Shown one piece after another: positions 27,850 to 36,241 of a DNA stretch of 64,000 nucleotides. The stretch spans positions 32,715-96,714 of the forward strand of contig JAIOPV010000095.1 in assembly GCA_021413735.1 (NCBI GenBank), written 5' to 3'. A program made the position numbers and the translations under genes. The DNA is from Planctomycetota bacterium. Lineage in GTDB: Bacteria > Planctomycetota > Planctomycetia > Gemmatales > Gemmataceae. Numbering within the stretch: the first letter of the stretch is position 1; every line of letters starts with the position of its first letter. The notes under the pieces were generated by a model that saw nothing but the letters and a program-made list of their open reading frames with translations, ran no database searches and was not told the DNA's origin.

Positions 27850-28248
27850 ATGTTGCGTTTGATCCTCATTGGTCTGGTCGCGTTGTTTGCCCTCGGTTGT
27901 GGCGGGGCTGCTGGCTTCACCACCGTTCAGGGCACCGTGACCTACGACGGTAAGCCGCTCACCAATGGCTACGTCACCATTCTCCCAGACGGAGAAGGCG
28001 AAAGCGCCTCGGGTCAGATTGGCAGCGATGGGCGATTCACGCTGACGACTTTCAGCCCGAACGATGGGGTGAAGCCAGGTAAGTACAAGGTCCGCATCGC
28101 GTCGTATCTGTCGGAAGCGAAGATGAACGACCCGAGTTCCGGGAAGCCCGCGATACCGGACAAATACTTCGACGTCGCGAAATCCGGGCTTACCGTCACC
28201 ATCGAAGGCAAATCCCAGACGCTTGATCTGAACTTGCCGAAGGAATGA
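27850..28248 (+). CDS. Small lipoprotein with carboxypeptidase-regulatory-like fold, cassette 2
   Basis: A 132-residue protein. The signal peptide MLRLILIGLVALFALGC ends at a good lipobox (ALGC). The mature region starts FTTVQGTVTYDGKPLTNGYVTI, a transthyretin-like beta-sandwich, and VKPGKYKVRIASYL, closely parallel to the lipoprotein of cassette 1. A terminator hairpin begins right at the stop codon. Envelope-anchored; function unknown. Confidence 0.92.
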   Translation: MLRLILIGLVALFALGCGGAAGFTTVQGTVTYDGKPLTNGYVTILPDGEGESASGQIGSDGRFTLTTFSPNDGVKPGKYKVRIASYLSEAKMNDPSSGKPAIPDKYFDVAKSGLTVTIEGKSQTLDLNLPKE

Positions 28249-28251
28249 AAA

Positions 28252-28286
28252 AAGCCCACCCGTTGTCACGGGTGGGCTTCTTTTTT
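28252..28286. terminator. Bidirectional intrinsic terminator
   Basis: An 11-bp stem AAGCCCACCCG (28252-28262) with loop TTGTCA and complementary CGGGTGGGCTT (28269-28279) is flanked by A-run on the left and a T-run (28281-28286) on the right. It lies between the convergent lipoprotein gene and clpC and can stop transcription in both directions. Confidence 0.95.
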
Positions 28287-28317
28287 CGTCGCTTGCGACG
28301 GAGCAATCACAACTCGA

Positions 28318-30876
28318 TCACGCCTGAGCTGCTGCAACCACAGCCGGAGTGGTATCGACGGGCTTCGTCGTGTCGAAGCCGAGTTTCTTCTCACCATCCA
28401 CTTCGACCACCTTCACGGTGATCGAGTCGGTCCCGTGGAAGGTGCCCCTCAGTAGTTCCTCGGCGAGCATGTCTTCGAGGTTCTGCTCGATCGACCGACG
28501 CAGAGGCCGCGCACCGAACTCCAGGCTCGAACCCTTCTCGATCAACAGTTCCTTGGCGTCCTCGTTCACGATCAGCTTCAGACCCTTTTCGGTCATGCGC
28601 TTCGTGACCTTCGCCAGTTCCATTTCGACGATTTGCTTCAGATCCTTGTGCGTCAAGGAGCGGAACACAATGATCTCGTCGAGGCGGTTCAAGAACTCAG
28701 GTCGGAACTCCTTCTCCATGCGGGCTCGGAGCTTCTTCTGCATTTCCTGATACGTGACCTCTTCGTTCTTCTTCAGGCCCTCCCGGAACATCCCACCGAC
28801 CTCAGCCTGAGCAACGATCGTCTCAGCACCGATGTTCGTCGTCATGATGAGGATGGTGTTCTTGAAGTCGATCACCCGCCCCACGTTGTCGGTCAAGCGG
28901 CCTTCTTCCATGATCTGGAGCAGCATGTTCCAGACGTCCGGGTGTGCCTTCTCAATTTCGTCGAGCAGCACCACCGAGTACGGCTTGCGGCGGATCTTCT
29001 CGGTGAGCTGACCGCCCTCTTCGTAGCCGATATAGCCCGGAGGGGCACCCACCAGCCGCGAAACGTTGTGCTTCTCCATGTACTCGGACATGTCGAGCTG
29101 CACGATGTTGTTTTCGTCGCCGAACATGAACTTCGCCAGTTGCTTCGCGAGCAACGTCTTACCCACGCCAGTCGGCCCGGCGAAGATGAAGCTGCCGATC
29201 GGCCGCTTCGGGTCCTTCATACCCGAACGGCTCTTGCGAACCGCCCGTGCGATGGACTTGATCGCCTCGTGCTGGCTGATAACCGTGCCGTGCAACTCGG
29301 CTTCCATGTTCAGGAGCCGCTTCGTCTCGTCTTCGCCGACCTTCTTCAGCGGAACGCCGGTCATCTTGCTGACAACCTCAGCGATGACTTCTTCATCGAC
29401 GATGCCGTCGGTTTCCTTGGCCTTGTCGCGCCAGTCCTTCGTGAGCTGGTCCTTCTGCTTCTTCAGCTTTTCGGCCTTGTCGCGGAGGTGAGCGGCTTTC
29501 TCGAAGTCCTGCTCCATCACCGCGGCTTCTTTTTCCGTGTTCAGCTTGTCGATGTCTTCATCGATCGCCTTGAGATCCGGTGGCCGCGTCATGGCCTTGA
29601 GGCGTACCCGAGCGCCCGACTCGTCGATGACGTCGATCGCCTTGTCTGGCAGGCAGTGCCCGGTGATATACCGTTCCGACAGTTCGACTGCCGACTTGAG
29701 GGCGGCATCGGTGATCTGCACGCGGTGGTGCGATTCGTAGCGGTCGCGGAGCCCCTTCAGGATCTCGACCGTTTCCGCCATGCTCGGCGGGTTCACGATG
29801 ATCGACTGAAACCGGCGAGCGAGCGCCTGATCCTTCTCGATGTACTTGCGGTACTCGTCGAGCGTCGTGGCTCCAATGCACTGAATTTCGCCGCGAGCCA
29901 GAGCAGGCTTCAGCACGTTCGAGGCGTCGATAGCCCCTTCCGCGCCGCCAGCACCGACGAGCGTGTGCAGTTCGTCGATGAACAGCATCACGTTCTTGGC
30001 GCGACGAACTTCGTTCATCACCGCCTTGATGCGTTCCTCGAACTGCCCGCGATACTTCGTGCCCGCAACCATCATCGCAAGGTCGAGCACGACGATGCGG
30101 CGATCCCGCAGGAGTTCCGGCACGTTCTGATCGACGACGAGCTGAGCGAGCCCTTCGACGATGGCCGTCTTGCCGACGCCTGCTTCGCCGAGGAGAACTG
30201 GGTTGTTCTTCTGCCGACGCGAGAGAATCTGAATGACTCGCTCGATCTCGTTGGCTCGGCCGATGACCGGATCGAGCTTGCCCTGACGGGCGAGTTCGGT
30301 GAGGTCGCGACCGAAGCTATCGAGAGCAGGTGTTTTGCTCTTGCTGCGTCCAGAGGAGCGTTCGGAAGCGCCGCCGCCTCCACCGCCTCCGCTGCCGCTG
30401 CCGCCGCCACTGCCTTCGGATTCGTTCGGCATGTTGTGCCCCAACAGGTTCAGGACTTCCTCACGCACATCTTCCAGCTTCAGCCCCAAGTTCATCAGAA
30501 CCTGGGCAGCGACACCTTCCTGCTCACGCAGCAGGCCGAGGAGCAAATGCTCGGTGCCGACATAGTTGTGGTTCAAGTTCCGGGCTTCTTCCACGGAATA
30601 GTCGATGACCTTTTTGGCCCGCGGGGTGTGCGGCAGTCGGCCCATTACGACTTGCTCGCCACCCGGTCCGTGCTGGACGATTTTCTCGACCTCAAGACGA
30701 ATCTTGCGAAGGTCGATATCCAGGTTTTTGAGGACGTTGGCGGCTACACCCGAGCCTTCTTTCACCAGCCCGAGAAGGATATGCTCGGTGCCGATGTACT
30801 CGTGGTTGAACCGCTGGGCCTCCTGGTTCGCCAGTTGCATGACCTTGCGGGCACGGTCTGTGAATCGTTCGTACAT
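28318..30876 (-). CDS. clpC: ATP-dependent Clp protease ATP-binding subunit ClpC
   Basis: An 852-residue AAA+ unfoldase. Two Clp_N repeats lie at residues 1-145 ([20 protein letters not shown] and [15 protein letters not shown]). The first AAA module has Walker A GEAGVGKT and Walker [10 protein letters not shown]; a UVR segment ([20 protein letters not shown]) marks it as ClpC rather than ClpA/B; the second module has GPTGVGKT and [14 protein letters not shown]. It unfolds substrates for ClpP in protein quality control. A Gly/Ser-rich linker sits at 155-175. A bidirectional terminator follows the stop. No ctsR or mcsB neighbour was found. Confidence 0.97.
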   Translation of the reverse strand: MYERFTDRARKVMQLANQEAQRFNHEYIGTEHILLGLVKEGSGVAANVLKNLDIDLRKIRLEVEKIVQHGPGGEQVVMGRLPHTPRAKKVIDYSVEEARNLNHNYVGTEHLLLGLLREQEGVAAQVLMNLGLKLEDVREEVLNLLGHNMPNESEGSGGGSGSGGGGGGGASERSSGRSKSKTPALDSFGRDLTELARQGKLDPVIGRANEIERVIQILSRRQKNNPVLLGEAGVGKTAIVEGLAQLVVDQNVPELLRDRRIVVLDLAMMVAGTKYRGQFEERIKAVMNEVRRAKNVMLFIDELHTLVGAGGAEGAIDASNVLKPALARGEIQCIGATTLDEYRKYIEKDQALARRFQSIIVNPPSMAETVEILKGLRDRYESHHRVQITDAALKSAVELSERYITGHCLPDKAIDVIDESGARVRLKAMTRPPDLKAIDEDIDKLNTEKEAAVMEQDFEKAAHLRDKAEKLKKQKDQLTKDWRDKAKETDGIVDEEVIAEVVSKMTGVPLKKVGEDETKRLLNMEAELHGTVISQHEAIKSIARAVRKSRSGMKDPKRPIGSFIFAGPTGVGKTLLAKQLAKFMFGDENNIVQLDMSEYMEKHNVSRLVGAPPGYIGYEEGGQLTEKIRRKPYSVVLLDEIEKAHPDVWNMLLQIMEEGRLTDNVGRVIDFKNTILIMTTNIGAETIVAQAEVGGMFREGLKKNEEVTYQEMQKKLRARMEKEFRPEFLNRLDEIIVFRSLTHKDLKQIVEMELAKVTKRMTEKGLKLIVNEDAKELLIEKGSSLEFGARPLRRSIEQNLEDMLAEELLRGTFHGTDSITVKVVEVDGEKKLGFDTTKPVDTTPAVVAAAQA

Positions 30877-31609
30877 CTACGCTGTCTCCCCCCGATAGGG
30901 ATGGAAGGGATGGAGAACTACTGGGATTTAGATTGACACTCTCGACTGAAGATTCCAAAGACCACTAACTTCGTCACAAACAACAAGGCACCGCGTTTTT
31001 GGTCTTTCTCAATCTTCAATCTTCGACCATCAATCATCAATCGCGACCGGCCCTCTCTCATCCATCATATACCCGCCGTGGGTCGGCACCACCTGAACCG
31101 GGAATTGGGCGGGTGAGCGTCCGGTTTCCTGGGAAGGCTACCGCAGGTTTGAGAGCGTCTGCGGCTGTCGGCTTGCTGTCGGGGCTGATGGGGTTCTGAA
31201 TCTGCGGAATTCTAGGCGGTGGTTGCGACCGAATCAAGCCGAGCGCCCGCTGAGGCTCAGAGAAAGACGGAACGCGGATGACGCAGGATGAAACCCCGCG
31301 GATAAACGCAAGATAGAAGACAAAAGGCCGAAATCGCTGCACGATCGGAATGCAGATCAAGACAGGATCAACCAAAATGACCGAGAGACGGTGTTGAAAG
31401 CCCCGAGTTCTGTGTCTTGAGAAAATCGCCACTGCCTTTTTCTCTGGATCGTGCGGCTCATTCTGATGTCTTCACTTTGCGTTGATCCGCATTCCTTGTC
31501 TGGCGGGTGGCAGTTTGAAGCCGACAAAGTGGGCTAGCAGTGTGTGAACAGGTTGGGTAAGGTCTCGCCGGGGAATTCACCCCAAGACGAGTCATGGCCG
31601 GGGTCATGG
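30877..31609. other. Non-coding region between clpC and the polysaccharide export genes
   Basis: About 730 bases with no plausible coding frame. From 31276 to about 31500 it holds a second, degenerate copy of the nested inverted repeat seen at 17731-17934. The rest (30900-31270) contains only short direct repeats such as TCAATCTTC and ATCAATCATCAATC. It should contain promoters for clpC and the permease gene, which I could not pinpoint. Confidence 0.6.
31276..31500. repeat. Nested inverted repeat, family 2, copy B
   Basis: The segment shares with 17731-17934 an opening of GCGGATGA-type units, an inner left arm CCGAAATCGCTGCACGATC (31328-31346) and an inner right arm GATCGTGCGGCTCATT (starting 31447), and a closing GTTGATCCGCATTCC. 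The loop between the inner arms is about 100 bases. Arms are more diverged than in copy A. Confidence 0.7.
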
Positions 31610-32401
31610 ATGATCCAGCACGCCAGCGCAATGTGGAAGTTCCGCCATTTCCTGATGGCTCTCGTAAAGCTGGACTTGCGCCAGCGTTACCGGAAGTCCA
31701 TTCTGGGCATCGGCTGGTCATTGCTGAACCCGATCGCAATGACGATCGTGTTCACAGTGGTCTTCAGCAAAGTTCTCGGCGATGGAGCCGACCCCATCGG
31801 CTACGCCGCGGCCGTCCTCACGGGGATGGCGGTGTGGTCCTTCCTGCGAGACTCCGCCCTCACCGGGTGCCGATGTTTCCCGCAGAACGAAGCCTACATT
31901 CGGCAAAGCCCAATCCCGTACACCGTGTACACACTGCGAACCGCGCTCGGGCAAGCGATTCATTCGATGATCGCGCTCGGTGTCGTCGTCGTGATGATTA
32001 CGCTTTATCAGGGTGATCCGGGCGTGCTGCTCCGGGTGCCGTTGATGCTCCCCGGATTGGTGCTGCTATTCTTTGCGGCGTGGGCCGCTGCAACGATCGC
32101 GGCATTCACCACTGTCTTCTTCAACGACACACAGCATTTGCTCGAAGTCGCGGCACAGATCGTCTTCTTCCTGACGCCGATCATGTATCCGCGGAAGCTG
32201 CTCGACGACAAGCAAATGGGCTGGATCGTCGATGCGAACCCCGTGTACTGGCTGCTGGAATTGACCCGCTCTCCGCTACTGACTGGGGAACTGCCTTCGG
32301 GCCAGATGTACCTTGCGGGTTTGGGTGTGACGTTCGCCTTGGTGGGACTTGCTGCTGGCGTCGTGGCCTGGCTCCACAAGCGAGTCATCTTCGTTCTGTG
32401 A
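31610..32401 (+). CDS. ABC-2 type polysaccharide transporter permease
   Basis: A 263-residue integral membrane protein in the usual size range of Wzm/TagG/KpsM permeases. The N-terminal cytoplasmic helix carries LVKLDLRQRYRKSILGIGWSLLNP, a family hallmark, followed by six hydrophobic segments (IAMTIVFTVVF, AAVLTGMAVWSFL, MIALGVVVVMITL, LMLPGLVLLFFAAWAAATI, TVFFNDTQHLLEVAAQI, GLGVTFALVGLAAGVVA). It exports a polysaccharide or lipid-linked glycan together with the ATPase encoded downstream. ATG 31610 was chosen over the distal GTG 31544 because of GGGG upstream and family length; ATG 31628 is also possible. Confidence 0.9.
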   Translation: MIQHASAMWKFRHFLMALVKLDLRQRYRKSILGIGWSLLNPIAMTIVFTVVFSKVLGDGADPIGYAAAVLTGMAVWSFLRDSALTGCRCFPQNEAYIRQSPIPYTVYTLRTALGQAIHSMIALGVVVVMITLYQGDPGVLLRVPLMLPGLVLLFFAAWAAATIAAFTTVFFNDTQHLLEVAAQIVFFLTPIMYPRKLLDDKQMGWIVDANPVYWLLELTRSPLLTGELPSGQMYLAGLGVTFALVGLAAGVVAWLHKRVIFVL

Positions 32402-32430
32402 ATCTGTGTCCCAGGTTGGTTTTGGGTTTA

Positions 32431-32553
32431 ACCTCTCCCCTTGTGGGGAGGTCGGCGAGTCTTCGAGCCGGGTGGGGGTAAAGCTCCAACAGTTCTGAAG
32501 GCTTACCCCCCCACCCGCTGCTTCGCAGCGACCTACCCCACAAGGGGGGAGGT
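32431..32553. repeat. Long imperfect inverted repeat, family 1
   Basis: Arms 32431-32483 and 32501-32553 are near reverse complements over 53 bases with a 17-base loop. The left arm contains GAGTCTTCGAGCCGGGTGGG, matching the family seen at 12034-12230. It sits between the permease and the ATPase genes of the same export system, so transcription through it may be reduced. Confidence 0.85.
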
Positions 32554-32609
32554 CAAAAACAGAAAGCCAAAACGCAAGATTTGGCCAGCGATACACCTGG
32601 AGTAACGGC

Positions 32610-33437
32610 ATGGCGAGCATCGAAGTCTCCGGCGCGTCGATTACCTTCACCGCGACGCAGAGCAAGCAGGTCACGCTCAAGGAATATCTCGTCAAGGGAT
32701 TGTTCCGCCGAACCGTCAATCCGCAGATCGCGATTCACGCCCTGACCGACATCAGCCTGTCGGCGAAGGATGGCGATCGCATCGGCGTCATCGGGCACAA
32801 CGGAGCCGGCAAGACAACGCTGCTGAAACTACTCGCGGGCATCTATACCCCGACCGACGGCAAGTGCGACGTGAAGGGTAGCGTGTGTTCGCTGTTCGAC
32901 ATTTCGGTCGGCTTCGAGAACGAGGCGACGGGTTGGGAAAACATCGTCTATCGCTCATATCTTCAGGGTGAAAGTCCTGCGACGCTCAAGGGGAAAATGG
33001 ATGAGATCGCCGAGTTCTCCGAACTGGGCGAGTTTCTGACACTTCCCGTGAAGGGCTACTCGGCGGGCATGCGGATGCGGCTCGCGTTCGCCATCGCAAC
33101 CACGGCCGCCCCTGAGGTGCTTCTGGTTGATGAGGTTCTTGCTGTCGGCGACATGGCGTTCCAGATCAAGGCGAAGGCCCGGATGAAGTCGATGATGTCG
33201 AGTTCGCGGCTGATGGTGATGGTGTCGCACGACCTGAACACGATTAAAGACACCTGCAACCGAGCGATCTGGATGCGACGCGGGAAGTTTGTTATGGAGG
33301 GTACGCCCAAGGATGTCGTGGCAGCCTACAACCGAGACGTCGCGGAACATGCGGCGGCTGCCGAGGCTCAGGTGAAAGCCGCGACTCAACCGAAACCAGC
33401 ACAGGCGGCACAGGCTGCGGCTGCGAAAGTCGCGTGA
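32610..33437 (+). CDS. ABC transporter ATPase for polysaccharide export
   Basis: A 275-residue ATPase. Walker A is GHNGAGKTT near residue 58, the signature region reads YSAGMRMRLAF (atypical S-A-G-M, as in Wzt/TagH proteins), Walker B is PEVLLVDEVLAVGD and the H-loop is VSHDLNTI. It lacks the C-terminal carbohydrate-binding domain of long Wzt proteins; the last 30 residues are Ala/Gln/Pro-rich low complexity. It powers the permease encoded upstream. It is followed 16 bases later by a GT4 gene, so the three form one export and assembly unit. Confidence 0.94.
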   Translation: MASIEVSGASITFTATQSKQVTLKEYLVKGLFRRTVNPQIAIHALTDISLSAKDGDRIGVIGHNGAGKTTLLKLLAGIYTPTDGKCDVKGSVCSLFDISVGFENEATGWENIVYRSYLQGESPATLKGKMDEIAEFSELGEFLTLPVKGYSAGMRMRLAFAIATTAAPEVLLVDEVLAVGDMAFQIKAKARMKSMMSSSRLMVMVSHDLNTIKDTCNRAIWMRRGKFVMEGTPKDVVAAYNRDVAEHAAAAEAQVKAATQPKPAQAAQAAAAKVA

Positions 33438-33453
33438 CGTGACAGGAGAGCCG

Positions 33454-34644
33454 ATGCGGGTGTTGTTCAACGGGGCGTCAGCAATTCGCCCCAAGACCGG
33501 TGTCGGACACACGACGGCGAACCTCCATCGCGCGCTGACCACCGCGTTTCCCAACGAGACGTTCTGGCTTTACCCAGGCGAACGCATTCGCCACACGGCT
33601 GCGAAACTCTTCAAGCCAAAACCTCGACCAACCGGCGCAATCTCTCCACCGAAGCCCGCGAATCCTTCGGCCATCAAACGCCTGACTCTCAAAGTCGCCC
33701 GAAGCGGCTACGCGGCTCACTTTCGCGCCGCTGCCACGTTTGGCAAGTTCGACCTATACCACGAACCGAACCTCGTGCCGTTCCGCGTCTCGATTCCGAC
33801 GGTGGTGACGGTCCACGATCTTTCCGTGATTCTGTTCCCGGAATGGCACCCCGCCGATCGCGTGAAGCGCTACGAACAGGCATTCGCTCGTGGCATTGAA
33901 GCGGCGTCGCACGTGCTGGTCGATTCGCACGCCGTTCGCTCGGAAGCCCTGCGAGTTCTTGGGCTCGCCCCGGAGCGAGTGACGACCGTGCCGTGCGGCA
34001 TTGATCCGAACTTCCGCCCGCAATCGCGAGATGAGGTCAACGCCGTTCGCGCTCGTCTCGACCTTCCCGCACGCTATCTGCTGTACGTCGGCACCGTCGA
34101 ACCGCGAAAGAACCTCACCACATTGCTGCGGGCATACTGCGATCTCCCCGGCTACGTCCGTGCGGAATGCCCCCTGATTCTTGGCGGTTCGTGGGGTTGG
34201 AAGTCCGAGCCTGAGCGCACGCTGTTCGAAGAAGAAGCCCGTCACCGTGGCGTGCGGTATCTCGGTTACGTTGCCGACGAGGATTTGCCAGGACTGTACG
34301 CCGGAGCCGAGGCGCTGTTCTATCCGTCGCACTATGAGGGGTTCGGGTTGCCGCCCGTCGAGATGATGGCGTGCGGTGGCGCGGCTGTCGTATCGACTGC
34401 TGCTGCGGTGCGTGAAGTCGTCGGCACGGCAGCTCCGTTGCTCGATCCGAACGATCTGCCCGCGTGGCGTGAGTCGATGCGGCAAACGATCATCGACCCG
34501 GCCTCGCTCGCTCACTTCCGAACTGCTGGCATCGCGAATGCGAAGCGTTTCACCTGGGAGAACGCCGCAAGACAGACGCACAGCGTGTATCAGGCCGTTC
34601 TCGGAAACACTTCGGGCGGGCGTTCAACCCGTGCCGCCGCGTAA
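33454..34644 (+). CDS. Glycosyltransferase family 4
   Basis: A 396-residue GT-B enzyme. The N-terminus MRVLFNGASAIRPKTGVGHTT starts the first Rossmann domain; the C-terminal domain has LLYVGTVEPRKNLTTLLRA and the E-x7-E signature in ALFYPSHYEGFGLPPVEMMACG. GT4 enzymes use retaining chemistry with nucleotide-sugar donors such as GDP-mannose or UDP-sugars. ATG 33454 has an AGGAGAG ribosome binding site. Directly downstream of the export ATPase. The 3' end overlaps the convergent CPBP protease gene by 21 bases, so the two transcripts are antisense at their ends. Confidence 0.94.
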   Translation: MRVLFNGASAIRPKTGVGHTTANLHRALTTAFPNETFWLYPGERIRHTAAKLFKPKPRPTGAISPPKPANPSAIKRLTLKVARSGYAAHFRAAATFGKFDLYHEPNLVPFRVSIPTVVTVHDLSVILFPEWHPADRVKRYEQAFARGIEAASHVLVDSHAVRSEALRVLGLAPERVTTVPCGIDPNFRPQSRDEVNAVRARLDLPARYLLYVGTVEPRKNLTTLLRAYCDLPGYVRAECPLILGGSWGWKSEPERTLFEEEARHRGVRYLGYVADEDLPGLYAGAEALFYPSHYEGFGLPPVEMMACGGAAVVSTAAAVREVVGTAAPLLDPNDLPAWRESMRQTIIDPASLAHFRTAGIANAKRFTWENAARQTHSVYQAVLGNTSGGRSTRAAA

Positions 34645-35592
34645 TACGAACACCGCCGAGACCGCGTTAAACAGCCCGTGAACAATCGCGGGCACAAGCA
34701 CACCTCGCGTTCGCACAGCACACCAACCCAAACCCAGCCCGAGCAGAAACAGCGGGATCGGCGACGGCCACACCGACGAGTGAACCATCGCGAACATTGC
34801 TGCCGTAGCGTACACGCCGCAGATGTGGCGCTTGCCACGCCGCACGGTCATCCACACGACCGCCAAGCCCGTCGCCAATAACGACACGAACACAACCGGA
34901 TCGAGCTTCCCGCCTGTCGCCGAGAAGAGAACGGCGAAAATCATCACCATCCAGGGGCGGAACTCTGGTGGGAACATCGGTGGCGTTGGCAGTGCCCCCG
35001 GCGTGCGGTCGCGAGCGCCGATCGTCCACGTCAGCAGCACCCCGCGAAACAGAATCTCTTCGATAAGTGGCGCAGCAACGCACGCCTGCAACATGAACAG
35101 CACTTGTTCGAGAACCGATTCACCGCCGAACTTCGCGAGCGGATGTTCGTCTGGCTTAATCTGGAGAGCGGTGAAGATCTGAATGACGCACGCATGAAAC
35201 AGCAGAATCAGCGGAGTCAGCACCAGCCACGCCAGCACGGCGACCGGCAGAACCCCGCTCAGTGAAACTCGCGGCTTCCACTGCGGAAACAGTAACATCG
35301 CTGTGAGAGCGAGGAACGCAAGTTGGATCGGCAATGCGACGACGCCGACTGCCATCGGCAACAGATGAGATTGCATCAACATCATCGGAATCGCGAACGA
35401 CACCACGACGAATGCACCGAGAACCTCGAAGCCGCCCCAGGGCACTCGCCACGGCTTCCATGACGGCAGCATTCCTTCAAATCGCGAACGTGCCAGCACC
35501 CAGCCGAGCAAGCCAATCGGCACCGCAACACTCGCGACAATTCCGCCAGCAGTCAGCATTTGCACGGCTTCGGTCGTGAACTCGGCTGGCAC
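34624..35592 (-). CDS. CPBP family intramembrane glutamic endopeptidase
   Basis: A 322-residue protein with about eight transmembrane segments. The catalytic EExxxR is in PLIEEILFRGVLL near residue 178, and the later His motifs are FAMVHSSVWP and AIVHGLFNAVS, as in Rce1/CAAX-type proteases and bacteriocin self-immunity proteins. Start GTG 35592 has GGAG about 7 bases upstream. Its stop overlaps the end of the convergent glycosyltransferase gene. Substrate unknown. Confidence 0.9.
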   Translation of the reverse strand: MPAEFTTEAVQMLTAGGIVASVAVPIGLLGWVLARSRFEGMLPSWKPWRVPWGGFEVLGAFVVVSFAIPMMLMQSHLLPMAVGVVALPIQLAFLALTAMLLFPQWKPRVSLSGVLPVAVLAWLVLTPLILLFHACVIQIFTALQIKPDEHPLAKFGGESVLEQVLFMLQACVAAPLIEEILFRGVLLTWTIGARDRTPGALPTPPMFPPEFRPWMVMIFAVLFSATGGKLDPVVFVSLLATGLAVVWMTVRRGKRHICGVYATAAMFAMVHSSVWPSPIPLFLLGLGLGWCAVRTRGVLVPAIVHGLFNAVSAVFVLRGGTG

Positions 35593-35727
35593 GCGACATC
35601 TCCGAACCTCGGATATCTCAAGAGCGATGTTCGGTCATCGTATTATCTTGTACGTGAACGCCGCCCACCATGTCGAGACCAGGCGTGATGTCGGGAATGT
35701 GAAACGGGATGAGGATCGACACGTAAT

Positions 35728-36018
35728 TCAGGAATGCTCGCCACGACCACGCCGATGGTGACGAATCACGTTCGCCCCATCTCCGGTTATCCAAACCGCA
35801 AGATCAACAGTGCCATCTTGCATGGTCTGCGATTCCTGCCCGGCGAGGTTGTGGTGAACAAGGAACGACATCGCCTTTTGAAAGTTCTCGGCCGTCATCT
35901 CGGTCTTGTCGAGGATCGCGCTTCTCGCGAACATGCTGTTCTTGGAGTACTCTGCCGACCGCTCGTGGAGCCAAGTCAGGATCGCGGCTTCATCTCCAAT
36001 GAGGATGATATCTGCCAT
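35728..36018 (-). CDS. Small protein, possible winged-helix fold
   Basis: A 96-residue protein from ATG 36018; ATG 36027 adds three residues. The pattern ILTWLHERSA, helix-turn DKTEMTAENFQKAMSFLVHHNLAG and a beta-hairpin VDLAVWITGDG is what a winged helix looks like, with the recognition helix at about 42-58. No relatives were recognised. AAGGA lies 9 bases before the chosen start. It stands alone between the CPBP gene and the kinase gene and may be a small regulator; this is inference from secondary-structure pattern only. Confidence 0.7.
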   Translation of the reverse strand: MADIILIGDEAAILTWLHERSAEYSKNSMFARSAILDKTEMTAENFQKAMSFLVHHNLAGQESQTMQDGTVDLAVWITGDGANVIRHHRRGRGEHS

Positions 36019-36100
36019 CGCTGCCATTCCTTCTTGAAGCCGCTGTGTCGAAATCGCGGGTGATTGTGACGCACGCGTGCTCTGTTGAATGGATAGGTGT

Positions 36101-36192
36101 TTGTGAGCGTCGAGCCGTTAGGCCGACGGTGATTTCGTCAGGCAGACGGTTGTTTTACGCACACCGTCGAGCTTACGCTTCGACGCTCACAA
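36101..36192. repeat. Intergenic inverted repeat
   Basis: TTGTGAGCGTCGA at 36101-36113 pairs exactly with TCGACGCTCACAA at 36180-36192, enclosing about 66 bases. It lies just downstream of the kinase stop codon and contains internal GACGGT repeats. Confidence 0.75.
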
Positions 36193-36241
36193 TCATTTCA
36201 ACACAGCAACGCACGCGGAAAAATGAACTCGTTCTGCAACG

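Noticed and set aside
28633..30936. Open frame of 767 residues opposite clpC
   Set aside because: ClpC on the minus strand is unmistakable; the opposite frame is a shadow caused by high GC and lacks recognisable motifs.
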